This document shows positions 23,176 to 36,674 of a stretch of DNA of 64,000 bases, piece by piece. How positions within the stretch are numbered: position 1 is the stretch's first letter; each line of letters opens with the position of its first letter. The translations under genes were made by a program, and so were the position numbers. This DNA comes from Przewalskia tangutica. Its lineage: Eukaryota; Streptophyta; Magnoliopsida; Solanales; Solanaceae. The notes under the pieces are model-generated. The model was not told the origin of the DNA, did not search any database, and saw nothing but the letters and a program-made list of their open reading frames with translations. The DNA lies in NCBI GenBank assembly GCA_029844215.1, contig CM056738.1, forward strand, positions 64,447,593 through 64,511,592, read 5' to 3'.

Positions 23176-23609
23176 TGTTATACCCCGTATTTTTCAGAGT
23201 ATGTACGTATGGACGTACGTACGAAATTTGAGCCTTAAGTTAGGCATTGGATTCGATTTGGGCACAAGTGCCGATTAGAGTCGTTTTTCGACGAAACGTT
23301 TCCACAGCTTTCGTAGGGGAATTTCCGGCTATGTCATTTTTATTTTTTGCGGATTTTTCCGAGAGACGAAACATTTTGGACCAACGGGAGGGTGACATGT
23401 GTCACCCTCACATTGAAGCAAATGGAAGGTTGGGCGATTTGGGCGCCCAAGAGGCCTTGTTGGCCTCGCCGATCGCTCCCTTTGTGCCTAGTTTTGTGGC
23501 TTGTTTTGTGGAGTGTTTTGTGGAGTGTTTTGTGGGTGCACTTGGCTTGATTCGCCTTACACTTGCCTTGCACTTACTAAATTGGCCGTTGGTTGGCCTT
23601 TGGGTTTGC

Positions 23610-23617
23610 TATAAATA
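23610..23617 (+). promoter_or_regulatory. LTR TATA box
   Basis: TATAAATACCCC, conserved with the 3' LTR (29076-29083) and other B LTRs. Confidence 0.65.
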
Positions 23618-25372
23618 CCCCTTAGTTGATGAACTTTCTTCATCCAAAATCATTTCCAAGTCTTGAAATCTCTCCTGTGTGTTGAAATTCGCCCAAGCCC
23701 TCCCCTTTTGTGGAGCTTGGCCGAGAGGTCTCCTCCCCTGTGAGGTCTAGCCTGGTACCCCCTAGCCTAGTTGTTTCAGATATACATCCCCTTTGTGGTA
23801 TTGAAATACTCCTCCAAGTATTGTTATAATGCCCAAAATACCTTAGCCTTTTACCTTGTAGTATTCCAAAGTTACCTCTATACGCAGAGTCGGAAATACT
23901 ACCTTTTGTCCCTTTAGTCTCAAACCGAAACCCTAAGAAAATCTTCGTTGATTGGTTGAAGTATTTAAGTAGAAGTTGGTTAAAACTTCTAAGGGTTGTT
24001 TGAGCGTGGAGCACCGAGTTGAGCTAAACGCTAAGGATCGACATTTAACTTGGATAATTATGGGCTTATCGAGGTAAACACTATCGTTCTTCTATTGTAA
24101 TTGGAAATTACATGTTGTTAGAATATATAGTTGAAGTATACTATATATAGAACTATACTTAGTAATCGTGGGCAATGTCTTTGACTTAAGCTGAAGTAAG
24201 AATCGAATCTGTAATTACATAGATTGTATCAGACATGAGACTTGTGTTGTACATCGTGTAGTAGAGAATTGTACACGTCAGTTAGGCGTAAAACCCCCGG
24301 TTGGCTTGGTAGCCTACCGATAGAGAAGGAGATTTACGCTGTGTGGGGAGACGCCGAATTTTCTCAGAGAATATTCTACGTTGTGGTCTAGATGATAATA
24401 GGCGCCTTGTGGCCTTATAGGTTGAAGTACTACGTGTGCGCGATTTACTTGGTGGAGGAGTAGCGATTGTTTGAGCTTTGCTTATTGTCGATAAATCGTC
24501 GCGAGGTATGTGAACCTCTTCCTATCTCTTCTAGCATGATATGTGTGTAACTACGTGTAATGCAGACGCATACGTGTTTAAAATACTTTGTGGTTTTTAA
24601 AAGAGAATCGATGTGAATTATAACTGGCTTGTTATAATAAGGAAACTTAATGTATTTCAAAAGGTTTATAAATAGTTTTGAAAGAAGTGTAGTATTGTGT
24701 TTTGAAAACTTAAGAGTTATACTAGCTTTATGGGAAGTTAGGTATAACGGCTAAGAATGGTTTACTGATGTTAGAAGTTAAGAGACTTGATCTTATAAGA
24801 TAAGAGACTTAACTTATTTGTGTTAATGTGGATGTTTGTGTGAAACCTCATTCGTGAGTAATGAGTACTTGGTTTTATGTTTACTGATTTCGGAAATCGA
24901 ATGTGTATCGACTGCACCACCGCAGCGTTAATAAAGGAAATGTATTGAATAATGATGTATCGTATTAAAACCAAGTAGAAACCTCCATCCGCATAGAAAC
25001 TAAGATGAGACAAAATGATATTACATTTTCTAGATCATGGTCATTGTAATAAGAATGTTGTAAACAAGAATAACCTACTCACGTAAGACATATATTACTC
25101 AATCGTTTCTAAAAAGGAATCAGTGATTAAGTTTATGAACTATGAAACCATTTGAAAATGAGAAACTTGAGTAATCAAACTAGGCAAACCGGAACTTAGG
25201 AAAAGAATGTTGTTACTTGATTTTGAAAGGGAATGTGGGTTGGTCATTCTAATACTACGTATCGGGTGACTTTTATAAAAGTAATGGATCTCTTTTAAAA
25301 GGACTTAACGTATGAAGAACTTTGGGTTAAAACCCGGACTTTGGCATAAAATGAAAGTACCTTGAGTCAGTG

Positions 25373-25448
25373 AAACTCGCCTATGCTTGTTGTTGTGAAA
25401 CTTGCCTATGCTTGTTGTTGTGAAACTTGCCTATGCTTGTGATGATAG
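25373..25448 (+). repeat. 24-25-bp tandem repeat
   Basis: Three copies of GTGAAACTTGCCTATGCTTG plus TTGTT. The same repeat, reversed, is at 57708-57780 and 63470-63545, and a decayed form is at 30825-30880. Confidence 0.85.
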
Positions 25449-25589
25449 CCTTTGTTGTGCAAGTGTGGTATTTACGTTACCGCTGCCTCGATAGAGGCGG
25501 TTGACTTGTTGAGAACTTACTTGGGCGTCTTGGGGTGATGGAGAATTCCACGGTATGTTTCCATTTTGATTATCGTCTTATCATTGATG

Positions 25590-25865
25590 TCACGTGGACA
25601 TGTCTACACCGATGTTGTATTCGGCATGTGCGTTACGCTGCGGCCGATTACCCGATATATGGTTATTTCGTTCCATGGGCGTGTCTACACCGATGTTGTA
25701 TTCCGGCACGTGGCCACGCGCGTGGTTGACTACCTAGTATATTGTTGTTGAGGTAATACGGGCACGCCTACACCGGCGTCAGATTCCGGTACGTGGCCAC
25801 GCGCCTTGTTATTGTTGCATCATGGACATGTCTACACCGATGTCAGATTCCGGCATGTGGCCATG
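25590..25865 (+). repeat. Minisatellite of B-type LTR
   Basis: Four irregular units built from GACATGTCTACACCGATG, ATTCCGGCATGTGGCCACGC and a spacer of about 25 bases. Found at the same place in all B LTRs (31028-31290, 36675-36870, and reversed at 57275-57560 and 63030-63325), with different spacers. Confidence 0.75.
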
Positions 25866-26455
25866 ATGCGAACATGATGGATGTGGTGGGCGTGAGAACC
25901 ATAGTTATATTTTAGTGGTGACTTTTAGTGCGTGAGTCCCTGACTTGACTCCTTTTATGTTGTGAACTGTAGTTTTGATATCATACATCTCTCCAGCTTT
26001 ATATAGACTAGTATGATTTCATTTACTGATTTTACGCCACATACTTGGTACTGTTGCATCGACCTCTTCGGGGCCGCGTCACGCCGCAGTAAGTACATCG
26101 CCGCCGATCCCCGCCAGGATCACGTTTGGCGTTTTTGGAAGCTCCGCTTCGGCCGAGGCTTATCTTTGGTATGTGTTCCCGAGTTGTAGGTTCTTGTACA
26201 TTCGTGGGTATGGCGGCCCTGTCCCGTCATAGTTGTTGTATAAATCTTAGAGGTGCAGAGCACCGTTGTGGGTGGTTTGTAAATAGGATAACCGTCGTTT
26301 ATGATATACACCGAAGGCAAATCGCTTGTTGGCCTGCTTATCTATGATATCTCTTGTTTCATGATTCATGTTTTATATTCCGCTGATTTTCTCGATGTTG
26401 TATCACCAGGGTGCCCGGTAAGGCACGATGACGCCCGGTTTCGGCGTTACAAAAG

Positions 26456-26467
26456 TGGTATCGAGCG
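26456..26467 (+). promoter_or_regulatory. Primer-binding site (tRNA-iMet), one base short
   Basis: TGGTATCGAGCG, against the consensus TGGTATCAGAGC: the A of CAG is missing. Four bases after the LTR. Confidence 0.7.
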
Positions 26468-26651
26468 ATTAATCCTCGGAAAGTGTCTACGCACCGTGTC
26501 TAGTAGAGTCTTGATTATCGGTGTGTTGTGCACCACATCTATAATCGTGAGGCTATAGGACATTTAGGATTGGTTTCCATTCTTCTCATTCGAGATCGTG
26601 CCTTAGCCGTGTTGTAAGTTGGACCTCCGACGTGTTTCGCTTTTACCGATT

Positions 26652-27950
26652 ATGCCTCGCGAAGGCAACCAGTGGCCCAGAGGCAAGGCACGAGGCGGAG
26701 CCTAGTGGGATTCAGAGGAGTACGAGGCGCAGCCCTGGCCAAGACTGAGTAGTGCTCAGACGGCGAAGTTTTGCGACGCCGCCAAAGACCAAAGAGAGTT
26801 TAGAGCCGCAGTGGGCTGCCGAGACTACAAGACTGAGCCTCCATCCCACACCGAGCGGGAGACGGGTCGCGCGAGATGGCGCTTATTGGCGTGGTCAGGC
26901 CGATATGAGATAGGGCCGACGCAGTTCAGCCTGGCCCAAAGAAGACCGTAGCGGCACCCGAGGCGCATAGCTGAGGCTACGGATTTCCTTAGTCAGAGCC
27001 CGCTGAGTTTTACTGGTCGAGGCGAGGATGATCCGCAGGAGTTCATCCGTCCGCTGCAGAGGATCACGCGGTGATCAAGGCTTCAGAGATCGAGTCGTGA
27101 CATTTGTTCGCGACGGCCGCGTGACACCGCAGCCGATTGGTTTGACTTCGCGGAGCTTTCCGGGAGAGCATGCACTTCCACCGTTTGGGATGAGTTTTCG
27201 GGCCTTCCGCACATTTCTTGCCTCCATGATGAGGGCTCGTAAACAGATTTTTGATGTTGAGGCGAATCCGCGCATTCGGGAGTACAATGTGGAGTTCGAC
27301 TCATCGTCTTGTGATGTTCCCGCATTAGTAGCTAGTATGGAGGATCGAGTGCACCGATATGTTACAGGTGGCTCGATGATTACCTAGCAGAGAGTTGTTG
27401 GTGTTTCTTCACCGGCATGGACATTGCCCGTGATACGTGCTCATGCACTGGGTGCGAGCGCAGAGATCGACGCAGCGGACCGCCACAGGTTACGCCAAGA
27501 CGGCCGGATATTTTGGCGACCTTCGAGGCGGACCGCCACAGCAGCATACTATTTTTGTACCTCCGCCATTACTGAGTGGTCCTCCGCATCCTTCGGGACC
27601 CTTGAGATATTCTGGAGCGGTCGTGGCTCCTGTGTTTGATGTTCGTGAGTAGGTGTTGGCGGATGCGATACCCCTACCTCCTGTGGTCGATGTGTAGACC
27701 GTGATTTCGGGAGTGTCGTAGTACCAAGGAGCTTGTTATTCCCGCGCCGCTGGGCCATGAAGAGAGATCGTGCTTATAAGAGAGGTTCAGCAAAGACGAC
27801 TCACCTTCAGATCGTGGCCGGGTTCATCACCTTCATAGCATACTGCAGGCGTGCCTATGACAGAGTGAGCGGTAGCTTCGGTATATCCTTAACCTCTAGA
27901 GTTTTGGTATGATATGATGATCTCATTATTATGTGCTATGTGCGAATAGC
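26652..27950 (+). pseudogene. gag of family B element
   Basis: Starts at ATG reading MPREGNQWPRGKARGG. Readable blocks: PLSFTGRGEDDPQEFIRPLQRITR (about 27000-27070, shown in part), DFAELSGRACTSTVWDEF (about 27145-27200), then in another frame REYNVEFDSSSC..PALVASMEDRVHRYVTG (about 27280-27370), and a decayed zinc-knuckle region near 27680-27750. These are the N-terminal, capsid and nucleocapsid parts of Ty3/gypsy Gag in order. Several frame changes and stops break it. Because the same gene in the inverted copy is broken at other places, some of the breaks could be sequencing errors. Confidence 0.75.
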
Positions 27951-28619
27951 GTTGTGTTAATTGTGAGTTAGAAAACATGGTTAGTTGGGAGGCTAAGTAT
28001 GGGGTCACGGTAAGTATGAACCCTAGATCGTGTCACGATTGAGACCTTACGGGTAAGGTCGTCTTGAGTAAAAGATCTATTTTATGTTTGACCGCTATCG
28101 AGCGCGTAGTGTACGTGGGATATGTTTGTGTGATCACCCCGGTAATGTGAAATGGAAGTGGTAGCTTTCATGACTGTAGAGGTAAGAATGTTCGGATCAA
28201 GAAACTAGGAAGTTGGCACTACGAATGGTCGGGTTGGGGCTACGTGTTGCGCCAACCCGTCCCGCTTCGAGGAAGCGGTCAGCTCAGCGGTCCCGCCGTG
28301 GCAGGTCACGAGGGTGCTAGGCCCAAGTTTAGATGACCATCGTATGAGTTCATAGATACGTTCGATCGAAATCGTTCGTGAAGGCCGGAATGGCCTTAGG
28401 AAATCGAGGTTAGCGAGATGACCAAGTCGAGGTAGAGACTCGAGGGTTGGAAACGAGCGTTGATGAAGTGTGGTGCGGATACTAGAACGAGTTCGAGTGT
28501 TCGAGACGAGTACTACGAAAGGAGAAGTGAACGTGTTTTATGGCCAGTGTGGCATGATCGTTTCGTAAGTATAAGCAGTAAAGACTATACTTGGTACCGT
28601 TGTTTTTGAGACCTAGAAG
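27951..28619 (+). mobile_element. Non-coding 3' part of family B interior
   Basis: No open frame; aligns in full with the minus strand of 60254-60940. No pol motifs. Confidence 0.6.
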
Positions 28620-28650
28620 GAACATTCGGGCGAATGTTTCTGGGGAAGAA
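28620..28650 (+). promoter_or_regulatory. Hairpin plus polypurine tract
   Basis: GAACATTCGGGCGAATGTTTC followed by TGGGGAAGAA and the LTR start at 28651. Confidence 0.7.
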
Positions 28651-31600
28651 TGTTATACCGTATTTTTCGTAGTATGCACGTATGGACGACGCACGAAATT
28701 TGAGCCTTAAGTTAGGCATTGATTCGATTTGGGCACAAGTGCCGATTAGAGTCGTTTTTCGACTAAACGCTTCCACGACTTTCGTAGGGAATTTCCGCTA
28801 TGTCATTTTTATTTTTGCGGATTTTTCCGAGAGACGAAACATTTTGGGACCAACGGGAGGGTGATACGTGTCACCCTCACATCGAAGCAAATGGAAGGTC
28901 GACGATTTGGGCGCCCAAGAGGCCTCGTTGGCCTCGCCGATCGCCCCCTTTGTGCCTAGTTTTGTGGCTTGTTTTGGAGTGTTTGTGGAGTGTTTTGTGG
29001 GTGCACTTGGCTTGATCTTGCCTTACACTTGCCTCAGACTTACAAATCTTGCCATTGGTTGGCCTTTGGGTTTGCTATAAATACCCCTTAGTTGATGAAC
29101 TTTCTTCATCCAAAAATCATTTCCAAGTCTTGAAATCTCTCCTCAGTGTGTTGAAATTCGTCCAAGCCCTCCCCTTTGTGGAGCTTGGCCGAGAGGTCTC
29201 CTCCCCTCATGAGGTCTAGCCTGGGTACCCCTAGCCTAGTTGTTTCAGATATACATCCCCTTCAGGTATTGAAATACTCTCCAAGTATTGTTATAATGCC
29301 CAAAATACCTTAGCCTTTTACCTTGTAGTATTCCAAAGTTACTCTATACGTAGAGTCCTAAATACTACCTTTTGTCCTTTAGTCTCAAACCAAACCCTAA
29401 GAAAATCTTCATTGATTGTCAAGTATTTAAGTAGAAGTTGGTTAGAACTTCTGGCGGTTGTTTGGAGCGCGAGCACTTGAGTCGAGCTAAACGCTGCAAG
29501 GATCGACATTTAACTTGGATAATTATGGGCTTATCGAGGTAAACACTATCGTCCTTCTATTGTAATTGGAAATTACATGTTGTTAGAATATATAACAAGT
29601 ATACTATATATAGAACTATACTTAGTAATCGTGGGCAATGTCTTTTGACTTAAGCCCAAGAAGTAAGAATCGAATCGAATCGTAATTACATAGATCAGAC
29701 AAGAGACTTGTGTCAGACATCTTGTGTAAGAGAATTGTACACGCCCGTTAGGCGTAAAACCCCGGTTGGCTCGTAGCCTACCGATAGTAGGAGATTTACG
29801 CTGTATGGGGAGATGCCGAATTTTCAGAGAATATTCTACGTTGTGGTCTAGATGATAATAGGCGCCGTGGCCTTATAGTTGAAGTATCACGTGTGGCGCG
29901 ATTTACTGGTGGAGGAGTAGCCGATCGTTCGAGCTTTTGCTTATTGTCGATAAATCGTCGCGAGGTATGTGAACCTCTTCCTATCTCTTCTAGCATGATA
30001 TGTGTGTAATCACGTAGTACGGTGACGCATACGTGTTTAAAATACTTTGTGGTTTTTAAAAGAGAATCGATGTGAATTATAAGCGGCTTGTTATAATAAG
30101 GAAACTTAATGTATTTCAAAAGGTTTATAAATAGTTTTGAAAGAAGTGTAGTATTGTGTTTTGAAAACTTAAGAGTTATACTAGCTTTATGGGAAGTTAG
30201 GTATAACGCTTAAGAACGGTTTATTGATGTTAAGTTAAGAGACTTGATCTTATAAGATAAGAGACTTAACTTATTTGTGTTAATGTGGATGTTTGTGTGA
30301 AACCTCATTCGTGAGTAATGAGTACTTGGTTTTATGTTTCTTGATTTCGAAATCGAATGTGTATCGGCTGCACCACCGCGGCGTTAATAAAGGAAATGTA
30401 TTGAATAATGATGTATCGTATTAAAACCAAAGAGAAACCTCCATCCGCATAGAAACTAAGATGAGACAAAATGATATTACATTTTCTAGATCATGGTCAC
30501 GTAATAAGAATGTTGTAAACAAGAATAACCTACTCACGTAAGACATATATTACTCAACCGTTTCTAAAAAGGAATCAGTGATTAAGTTTATGAACTATGA
30601 AACCATTTGAAAATGAGAAACTTGAGTAATCAAACTAGGCAAACCGAACTTAGGAAAAGAATGTTGTTACTTGATTTTGAAAGGGAATGTGGGTTGGTCA
30701 TTCTAATACTACGTATCGGGTGACTTTTATAAAAGTAATGGATCTCTTTTAAAAGGACTTAACGTATGAAGAACTTTGGGTTAAAACCCGACTTTGGCAT
30801 AAAATGAAAGTTTCGAGTTGTGTGAAACTTGCTATGCTTGTTGTTGTGAAACTCGCCATGCTTGTTGTTTGAAACTTGCCTATCTTGTGATGATAGCCTT
30901 TGCAAGTGTGGTATTTCGCGTTACCGCGTCTCGATAGTAGGCCGACTTGTCGAGAACTTACTTGGACGCGTCGGCGATGGAGAATTCCACGTATGTTTCC
31001 ATTTTGATTATCGTCTTATTGTTGATGTCATACGGACATGTCTACACCGATGTTGTATTCCGGGCATGTGGCTACGCACGTTGATTACCCGATATATGGT
31101 TATTTCGCTCCATGGACGCGTTCTACACCGATGTTGTATTCGGCATGTGGCCACGCGTGGTCGACTACCTAGTATATTGTTGTTGAGGTAATACGGGCAC
31201 GTCTACACCGGCGTCAGATTCGGTACGTGGCCACGCGGCCTTGATATTGCATCATGGACATGTCTACACCGACGTCAGATTCCGGGTACGTGGCCGATGC
31301 GAACATGATGGATGTGCGGGCGTGAGACCCATAGTTATATTTGAGTGGTGACTTTGAGGCGTGAGTCCCCGACTTGATTCGGCTGTTATGTTGTGAATCG
31401 TAGTTTGGTTATCATACATGTCTCCCGCTTTATATAGACTAGTATGATTTCATTTACGATTTTACGCCACATACTGCGTACTGCCAGATCGACCTCTTCG
31501 GCCGCGTTCACGCCGCAGTAAGTACATCGCCGCCGATCCCCGCCAGGATCACGTTTGCGTTTGGAAGCTCCGCTTTCGTCGGAGGCTTATCTTTGTATGT

Positions 31601-31886
31601 GTTCCACGAGTTGTAGGTTCTTGTACATTCGTGGTATGGCGGCCCCGTCCGTCATAGTTGTTGTATAAATCTTAGAGGTGCAGAGTAATCACAAGGTGGT
31701 TTGTAAATAGGATAACTGTCGGGTTTATGTATATACACCAAGGCAATCGTTTGGTTGGCCTGTTTATCTATGATATCTCTTGTTTCATGATTCATGTTTT
31801 ATATTCCGCTGATTTTCTCTGATGTTGTATCACTAGGGTGCCCGGGGTAAGGCACCAGTGACGGGCCCGGGTTTCGGGGCGTTACA
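28651..31886 (+). mobile_element. 3' LTR of family B element
   Basis: 3236 bp, TGTTATACCGTATTTTTCG to GGGGCGTTACA, collinear with the 5' LTR. Differences are mostly short indels at CAG/CTG/CCG sites rather than substitutions. TATA box at 29076-29083; G-box-like site at 28860-28875. Confidence 0.9.
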
Positions 31887-31891
31887 GAATA
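31887..31891 (+). repeat. Target-site duplication GAATA (right)
   Basis: Matches 23171-23175. Confidence 0.9.
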
Positions 31892-33129
31892 GATATCAAG
31901 GTTGAAGTACTTTGGAGCATTTTGCTACTTGTCGATAGTCATCGCGAGATATGTGAACCTCTTCCTTCTTTTGACATGTTCTATGTATGAAATATACATG
32001 TGGTGTTATTTCATGATTACTTCTACTCTTAGAAGTTAAGAGGTACGTATGTTGATTTACTCTATGTAAAAGGTATGTCTAAGTAATCCTAAGTTCTTAC
32101 CAAATCTTATGGGGGATGTTGGTAAGAGTCGCTAGGAAGTATTTGAAGTCGAGTTGACTTTGCTAAATTACTGCACTAATGAGAATAGGTATCGAACAAG
32201 CCATTGCAGAGTTAATAAAAATGTATCGACAATCAATTATATTAAAATAAGTAGAATTTTCCATCTGCATAGAAACTAAGATAAGAAAAAATTGTATTAC
32301 ATTTTCTAGATCATGGCTGCTTTAATAAGATCGTTATCAACGAGTATAACCTATTCACAGCTCATAAACATATATGTTGCTTAATTTAAAGAGTTTATGT
32401 TATGAAGTTTTAAGACTATGAACCTTGATTTCTTAAAAGGTTATGAGACTTTATTTGTCAAGTTATGGGACTTGATTCTTAAAGAAAGTAATGGCTTGAT
32501 TTAAAAAGTATAGTTTCCATGATTTATTTCAAAAGTTAAGAGACTTGATTTCAAAAGAGAATGTAACTTGAGTTTTCAAAAGAAGAAGTTTAATTGATTT
32601 AAAAGAGAAGGTGTGGCATGATTCTTTTTTTTTAAGTATGTATGTACGTATTACTTTTGGGTTTAATTTCCCTAATGTAATAAGAAATAAAAAGTGTCTT
32701 AAGTTCTCAAAAATGAAAGGTTGTTATAATAGCTTTATGGGAAGTTGTTATAACGACTTAAGAAGAAGTGAAAAGATGGTTTAAAATGTTATGTAAGGGA
32801 AATCACACTGCGTCCCAAAATGGGCCGGGCAGTATAACTTTATGGGCAGACTATATGACTTTACCGCGTCCCAGAATGGGCCGGACAGTATACCTTTATG
32901 GGCAGACTATATGACTTTACCGCGTCCCAGAATGGGCCGGGAAATATACCTTTATGGGCAGACTATATGACTTTACCGCGTCCCAGAATGGGCCGGGCAG
33001 TATACCTTTATGGGCAGACTATATGACTTTACCGCGTCCCAGAATGGGCCCGGCAAGATACTCTGCTGTGGGAAGATCAGATTTTACCGCTGCCCCAGAT
33101 CGGGCCGGCAAGATACTTATAAGCGCATC
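31892..33129 (+). mobile_element. LTR, A/C type, right part
   Basis: Continuation of the LTR begun at 21388 (GTTGAAGTACTTTGGAGC follows the insertion and GTATGTGAACC-like phrases come next). It breaks off at about 33129 against a minus-strand LTR; its own end phrase (GGTGCCC...TGACA) is missing. Confidence 0.75.
32811..33116 (+). repeat. 56-bp tandem repeat in LTR
   Basis: About five units of 56 bp (CGTCCCAGAATGGGCCGG ... CAGACTATATGACTTTACCG), first four nearly identical, last one or two decayed. An 79-codon open frame through it is only repeat. Confidence 0.92.
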
Positions 33130-33875
33130 GTCACACCCCGAATCCGGGCGTGGATCGGTGCCCTACCGGGCACCCTTCTACCTTAACAACTAAGTAAATC
33201 GCGAAATTAAATAACACCTTTTTTTTTTTTAAAACCAACGCACGCAAGGGCAAACCGACAAGGTCGCCATATAATATACACGAACAAAAGACACTACACC
33301 GCATACGAGTCCAATCCCACATATGAATACGGACTTCTAAGAGTTATATCGAACTATGACGGACAAGGCCCCGCCAGTACCCATAAGCATAAAAGCCTCA
33401 TCGAAAGAACTTATACCAAAAAGATAAACTCCGAACGTATGAGCTATCCTAAAACTCGAAAGGTGGTCCTACACTGCCGATCACCAAACAACAGACCTAA
33501 ACTGCGCAGATTTAACGCAGCCGGGCGAGGTCAAGACGAAGAATGCAAGTATGTGAATAGTAAGTACTATAATGAAATCATATGATCTAAACAAAGCAGA
33601 GACATGTATGATAGCCAACCTACAAGACACAATCACGTAGCCATCATATCAAGTCGTGGACGCAGGCCCTCAAAGTCACTACTCAAATATAAATATGGGT
33701 CTCACGCCCATGATATCAATCATGCCCGTGGAATCCTTCCTCACTGCCGGCAGTCCATGATATAATATAACACCAAGTCTCACCTGTGTCCTAAATACCT
33801 CGTGGTCTCATGCCCCGGAATCCCACATCGTAAAAGCATGACCATAGGGTAACACAAACAAATCCGGAGACAAGT
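33130..33875 (-). mobile_element. C-type LTR fragment, minus strand
   Basis: Matches the first 700 bases (plus-strand reading) of the LTRs that follow: TCACACCCCGAATCCGGGCG, then CCTTTTTTTTTT, then CATGACCATAGGGTAACAC. It stops at AATCCGGAGACAAGT where the next full LTR begins, so it is either an inserted-into host LTR or a truncated array member. Confidence 0.75.
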
Positions 33876-34839
33876 TGTCACACCCCGATCCCCGGGCCCG
33901 TGACTGGTGCCCTACCTGGGCACCCTTCTACCTTAACCACTAAGTAAACTGCGGAAATATAATAACACCTCTTTTTTTTTTCTTTAAAACCAATCGTACG
34001 TGCAAGGCAAAGCCGACAAGGCTGCCATGTAATATACATAATAAAAGACACTACATCGCATACGAGTCCAATCCTACATATGAATACGCACTCTAGGAGT
34101 TAAATCAACTATGACGGACAAGGCCCCGCTGCACCATAAATGTACAAAAGCACAGATCAAGGAACTATACCAAAATGATAAACTCACGAACAAAGGAGCT
34201 ATCCAAAACCCCGAGCAGATCCTACACTGCCGATCACCAAACAACAGACCTACACTGCAGATTTAACGCACTTCCGGGCGAGGTCAAGACGAAGAATGTA
34301 CCAAGTATGAGCGAAGTAATGCGTAATAAAATCATAATCTAAACAAAACAGAGACATGTATGATAGCCAACCTACAAGACATAACACATAAGCAATCATA
34401 TCAAGTCGTGGACGCAGTTCTCAAAGTCATTACCCAAATATAACCATGGGTCTCACGCCTATAATATCAATCATGCCCGTGGAATCCTTCCTCACTGCCG
34501 GCAGTCCATGATATATTAATGTTATACCCCGTATTCTCAGGGTATGTATGCGAGGACGTACGTACGAGAGCACGACAGAAAAAAATTTGGAAAGAAAGAT
34601 GTGAGTTTTCTTTTAAAAGTTTCCTGCTTATTTGTGAAGAAAAAGGTTCGTTAATGGGAATTGGATTCCCGTGATTTGGTATTTGGACTTCATAGATTAT
34701 ATTAGAATTTTGAGATTTTATTTTGGAAATGGTCACGTGGGCCCACGGAGAAATTTACGTTTGTGGGGCCCACTTTGTTTTCGAGATTTTGGCCATTGTG
34801 GATATTTTTCGTAAGACGTTTTATGAGGGCCATTAGGAG

Positions 34840-34855
34840 GGTGACACGTGTCACC
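34840..34855. promoter_or_regulatory. G-box palindrome in LTR U3
   Basis: GGTGACACGTGTCACC, identical to 5675-5690. Confidence 0.55.
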
Positions 34856-36674
34856 CCGCCGAGGTGGCTTGGCCGAAGTTACCTTTGTGCACAACACCTT
34901 GTTAGAGTCGTTTCGACTAAACGCTTTTGTAACTGCGAAGGAAAATTCGGCTATGTCGTTTTGTATTTTTGCGGATTTTTCCGAGCGGCGAACATTTTGG
35001 GCCAACAAGAGGTGACACTTGTCACCTCAAGCCGACGCCTTAGTGGCCTGGCCGCCTCGCCGATTGGTGTCTTGTTGTGGCATTGTTTTGTGCAATGTTT
35101 TGTGGCTTGTTTTGTGGAGTAGGGACTAGGGTGCACTTGGCTTGATCTTGGCCTTACACTTGCCTTGCACATGGCTTGATCTTGGCCATTGGTTGGCCTT
35201 TGGTTTTGCTATAAATACCCCTAAGCTCAAGACTTCTTCATCCAAAAAAATTCCAAGTCTTGAGTCCCTCTCCTCCCTTTGAGTGTGTTCTCGCCCTAAG
35301 CCTTCCTCTCCCCTTGAGTGGCCTTGTGGACTAGAGCCTCCCCTCCCTGTGGTGCTAGCCGTGGGGTACCCCCCCCTAGCCTAGTTGTTTCGTATAATAC
35401 ACCCCCCTCTTGGTAGAAATACTCTCCGAGTATTGTTATAATGCCCAAAATACCTTAGCCTTTACCTTGTTGTATTCCAAAAGTTACCTCTATACGTAGA
35501 GCCCGGAAATACTACCTTTTGTCCTTTTAGTCTCAAACCGAAACCCTAAGGAAATCTTCATTGTTGGTTGAAGTATTTGAGTAGAAGTTGGTTAGAACTT
35601 CTAAGGGTTGTTTGGAGCAGATTGGAGCGCACGGAGTAGGAGCTAAACCTTGCTCAGGATCGACATTATAACTTGGATAATTTTGGGCTTGTCGAGGTGG
35701 AAATCATGAGCGTATTCTACTGAAGAGTGGAAATGGCTAGCCGTGTTACTGATCTTGTGAGCGCTTTTGCTTATTGTCGATACTCGTCGAGGTATGTGAA
35801 CCTCTTCCTATCTGCTCTAGAATGATATGTGTGTAGCTATGCGTGACGGTGGACGACAGTGCTAAGTGTATTTGTTTGTTTAAACATAAAGTGTTATAAC
35901 GGCTTTATGGGAAGTTGGTTATAACAGCTTTATGTAGGTAAGAAAATGGTTTACTGATGTTAGAAGTTAAGAGACTTGATCTTATAAGATAAGAGACTTA
36001 ACTTGTTTGTTTTAATGTGGATGTTGTGTGAAACCTCATTCGTGAGTAATGAGTACTTGGTTTTTAAAGGGATAATGTTTCATCGATTTCGAATCGAATG
36101 TGTATCGACAGACCACTGCAGCGTTAATAAAGGAAAATGAATTGAATAATGATGTGTTGTATTAAAACCAGTAGAAACCTCCATCTGCATAGAAGCTAAG
36201 ATGAGACAAAATGATATTACATTTTCTAGATCATGGCTGCTGTAATAAGATCGTTATAAACAAGAATAAACTACTCACATATATGACATATGTTACTCTA
36301 TTGTTTTAAAGGAGATTAAGACTATGAATTATGAAACCTTTCTAAAATAAGTGACTTGAGCATTTGAAAGTAGGCAAACTTGAACGTTTGGAAAATAATG
36401 TTGTTACTTGATTTTACAAAAGGGGAAGTGTCTTGTTTACTTAAAAAGATAGTCACGATTTTTATACTACGGGTGGTGTGACTTATGTGAAAGTACTTTG
36501 AGTTGTGTGAAACTTGCCTATGCTTGTGATGATAGCCTTTGTTGTACAAGTGTTGTATTTACGTATACCGCCTCTCGACAGAGGGTTGACTTGTTGAGAA
36601 CTTACTTGACGTCTTTGGCGGTGACGAGAATTCCACGTATGTTTCCATTTTAATTATTGTCTTGTTGTCGATGT

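Larger units (their letters stand above)
23176..26451 (+). mobile_element. 5' LTR of family B element
   Basis: 3276 bp, TGTTATACCCCGTATTTTTC to GGCGTTACA. TATA box at 23610-23617; G-box-like GGTGACATGTGTCACC at 23391-23406; minisatellites at 25380-25450 and 25590-25865. Confidence 0.9.
23176..31886 (+). mobile_element. Complete non-autonomous gag-only LTR retrotransposon, family B
   Basis: An 8.7 kb element with 5' LTR, primer site, 2199-bp interior, purine tract and 3' LTR, flanked by a perfect 5-bp duplication (GAATA). The two LTRs take up three quarters of it. The interior has room for gag only and shows no protease, reverse transcriptase or integrase, so it must borrow the enzymes of another element. 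This fits the class known as TR-GAG (terminal-repeat retrotransposons with a Gag domain). Confidence 0.9.
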
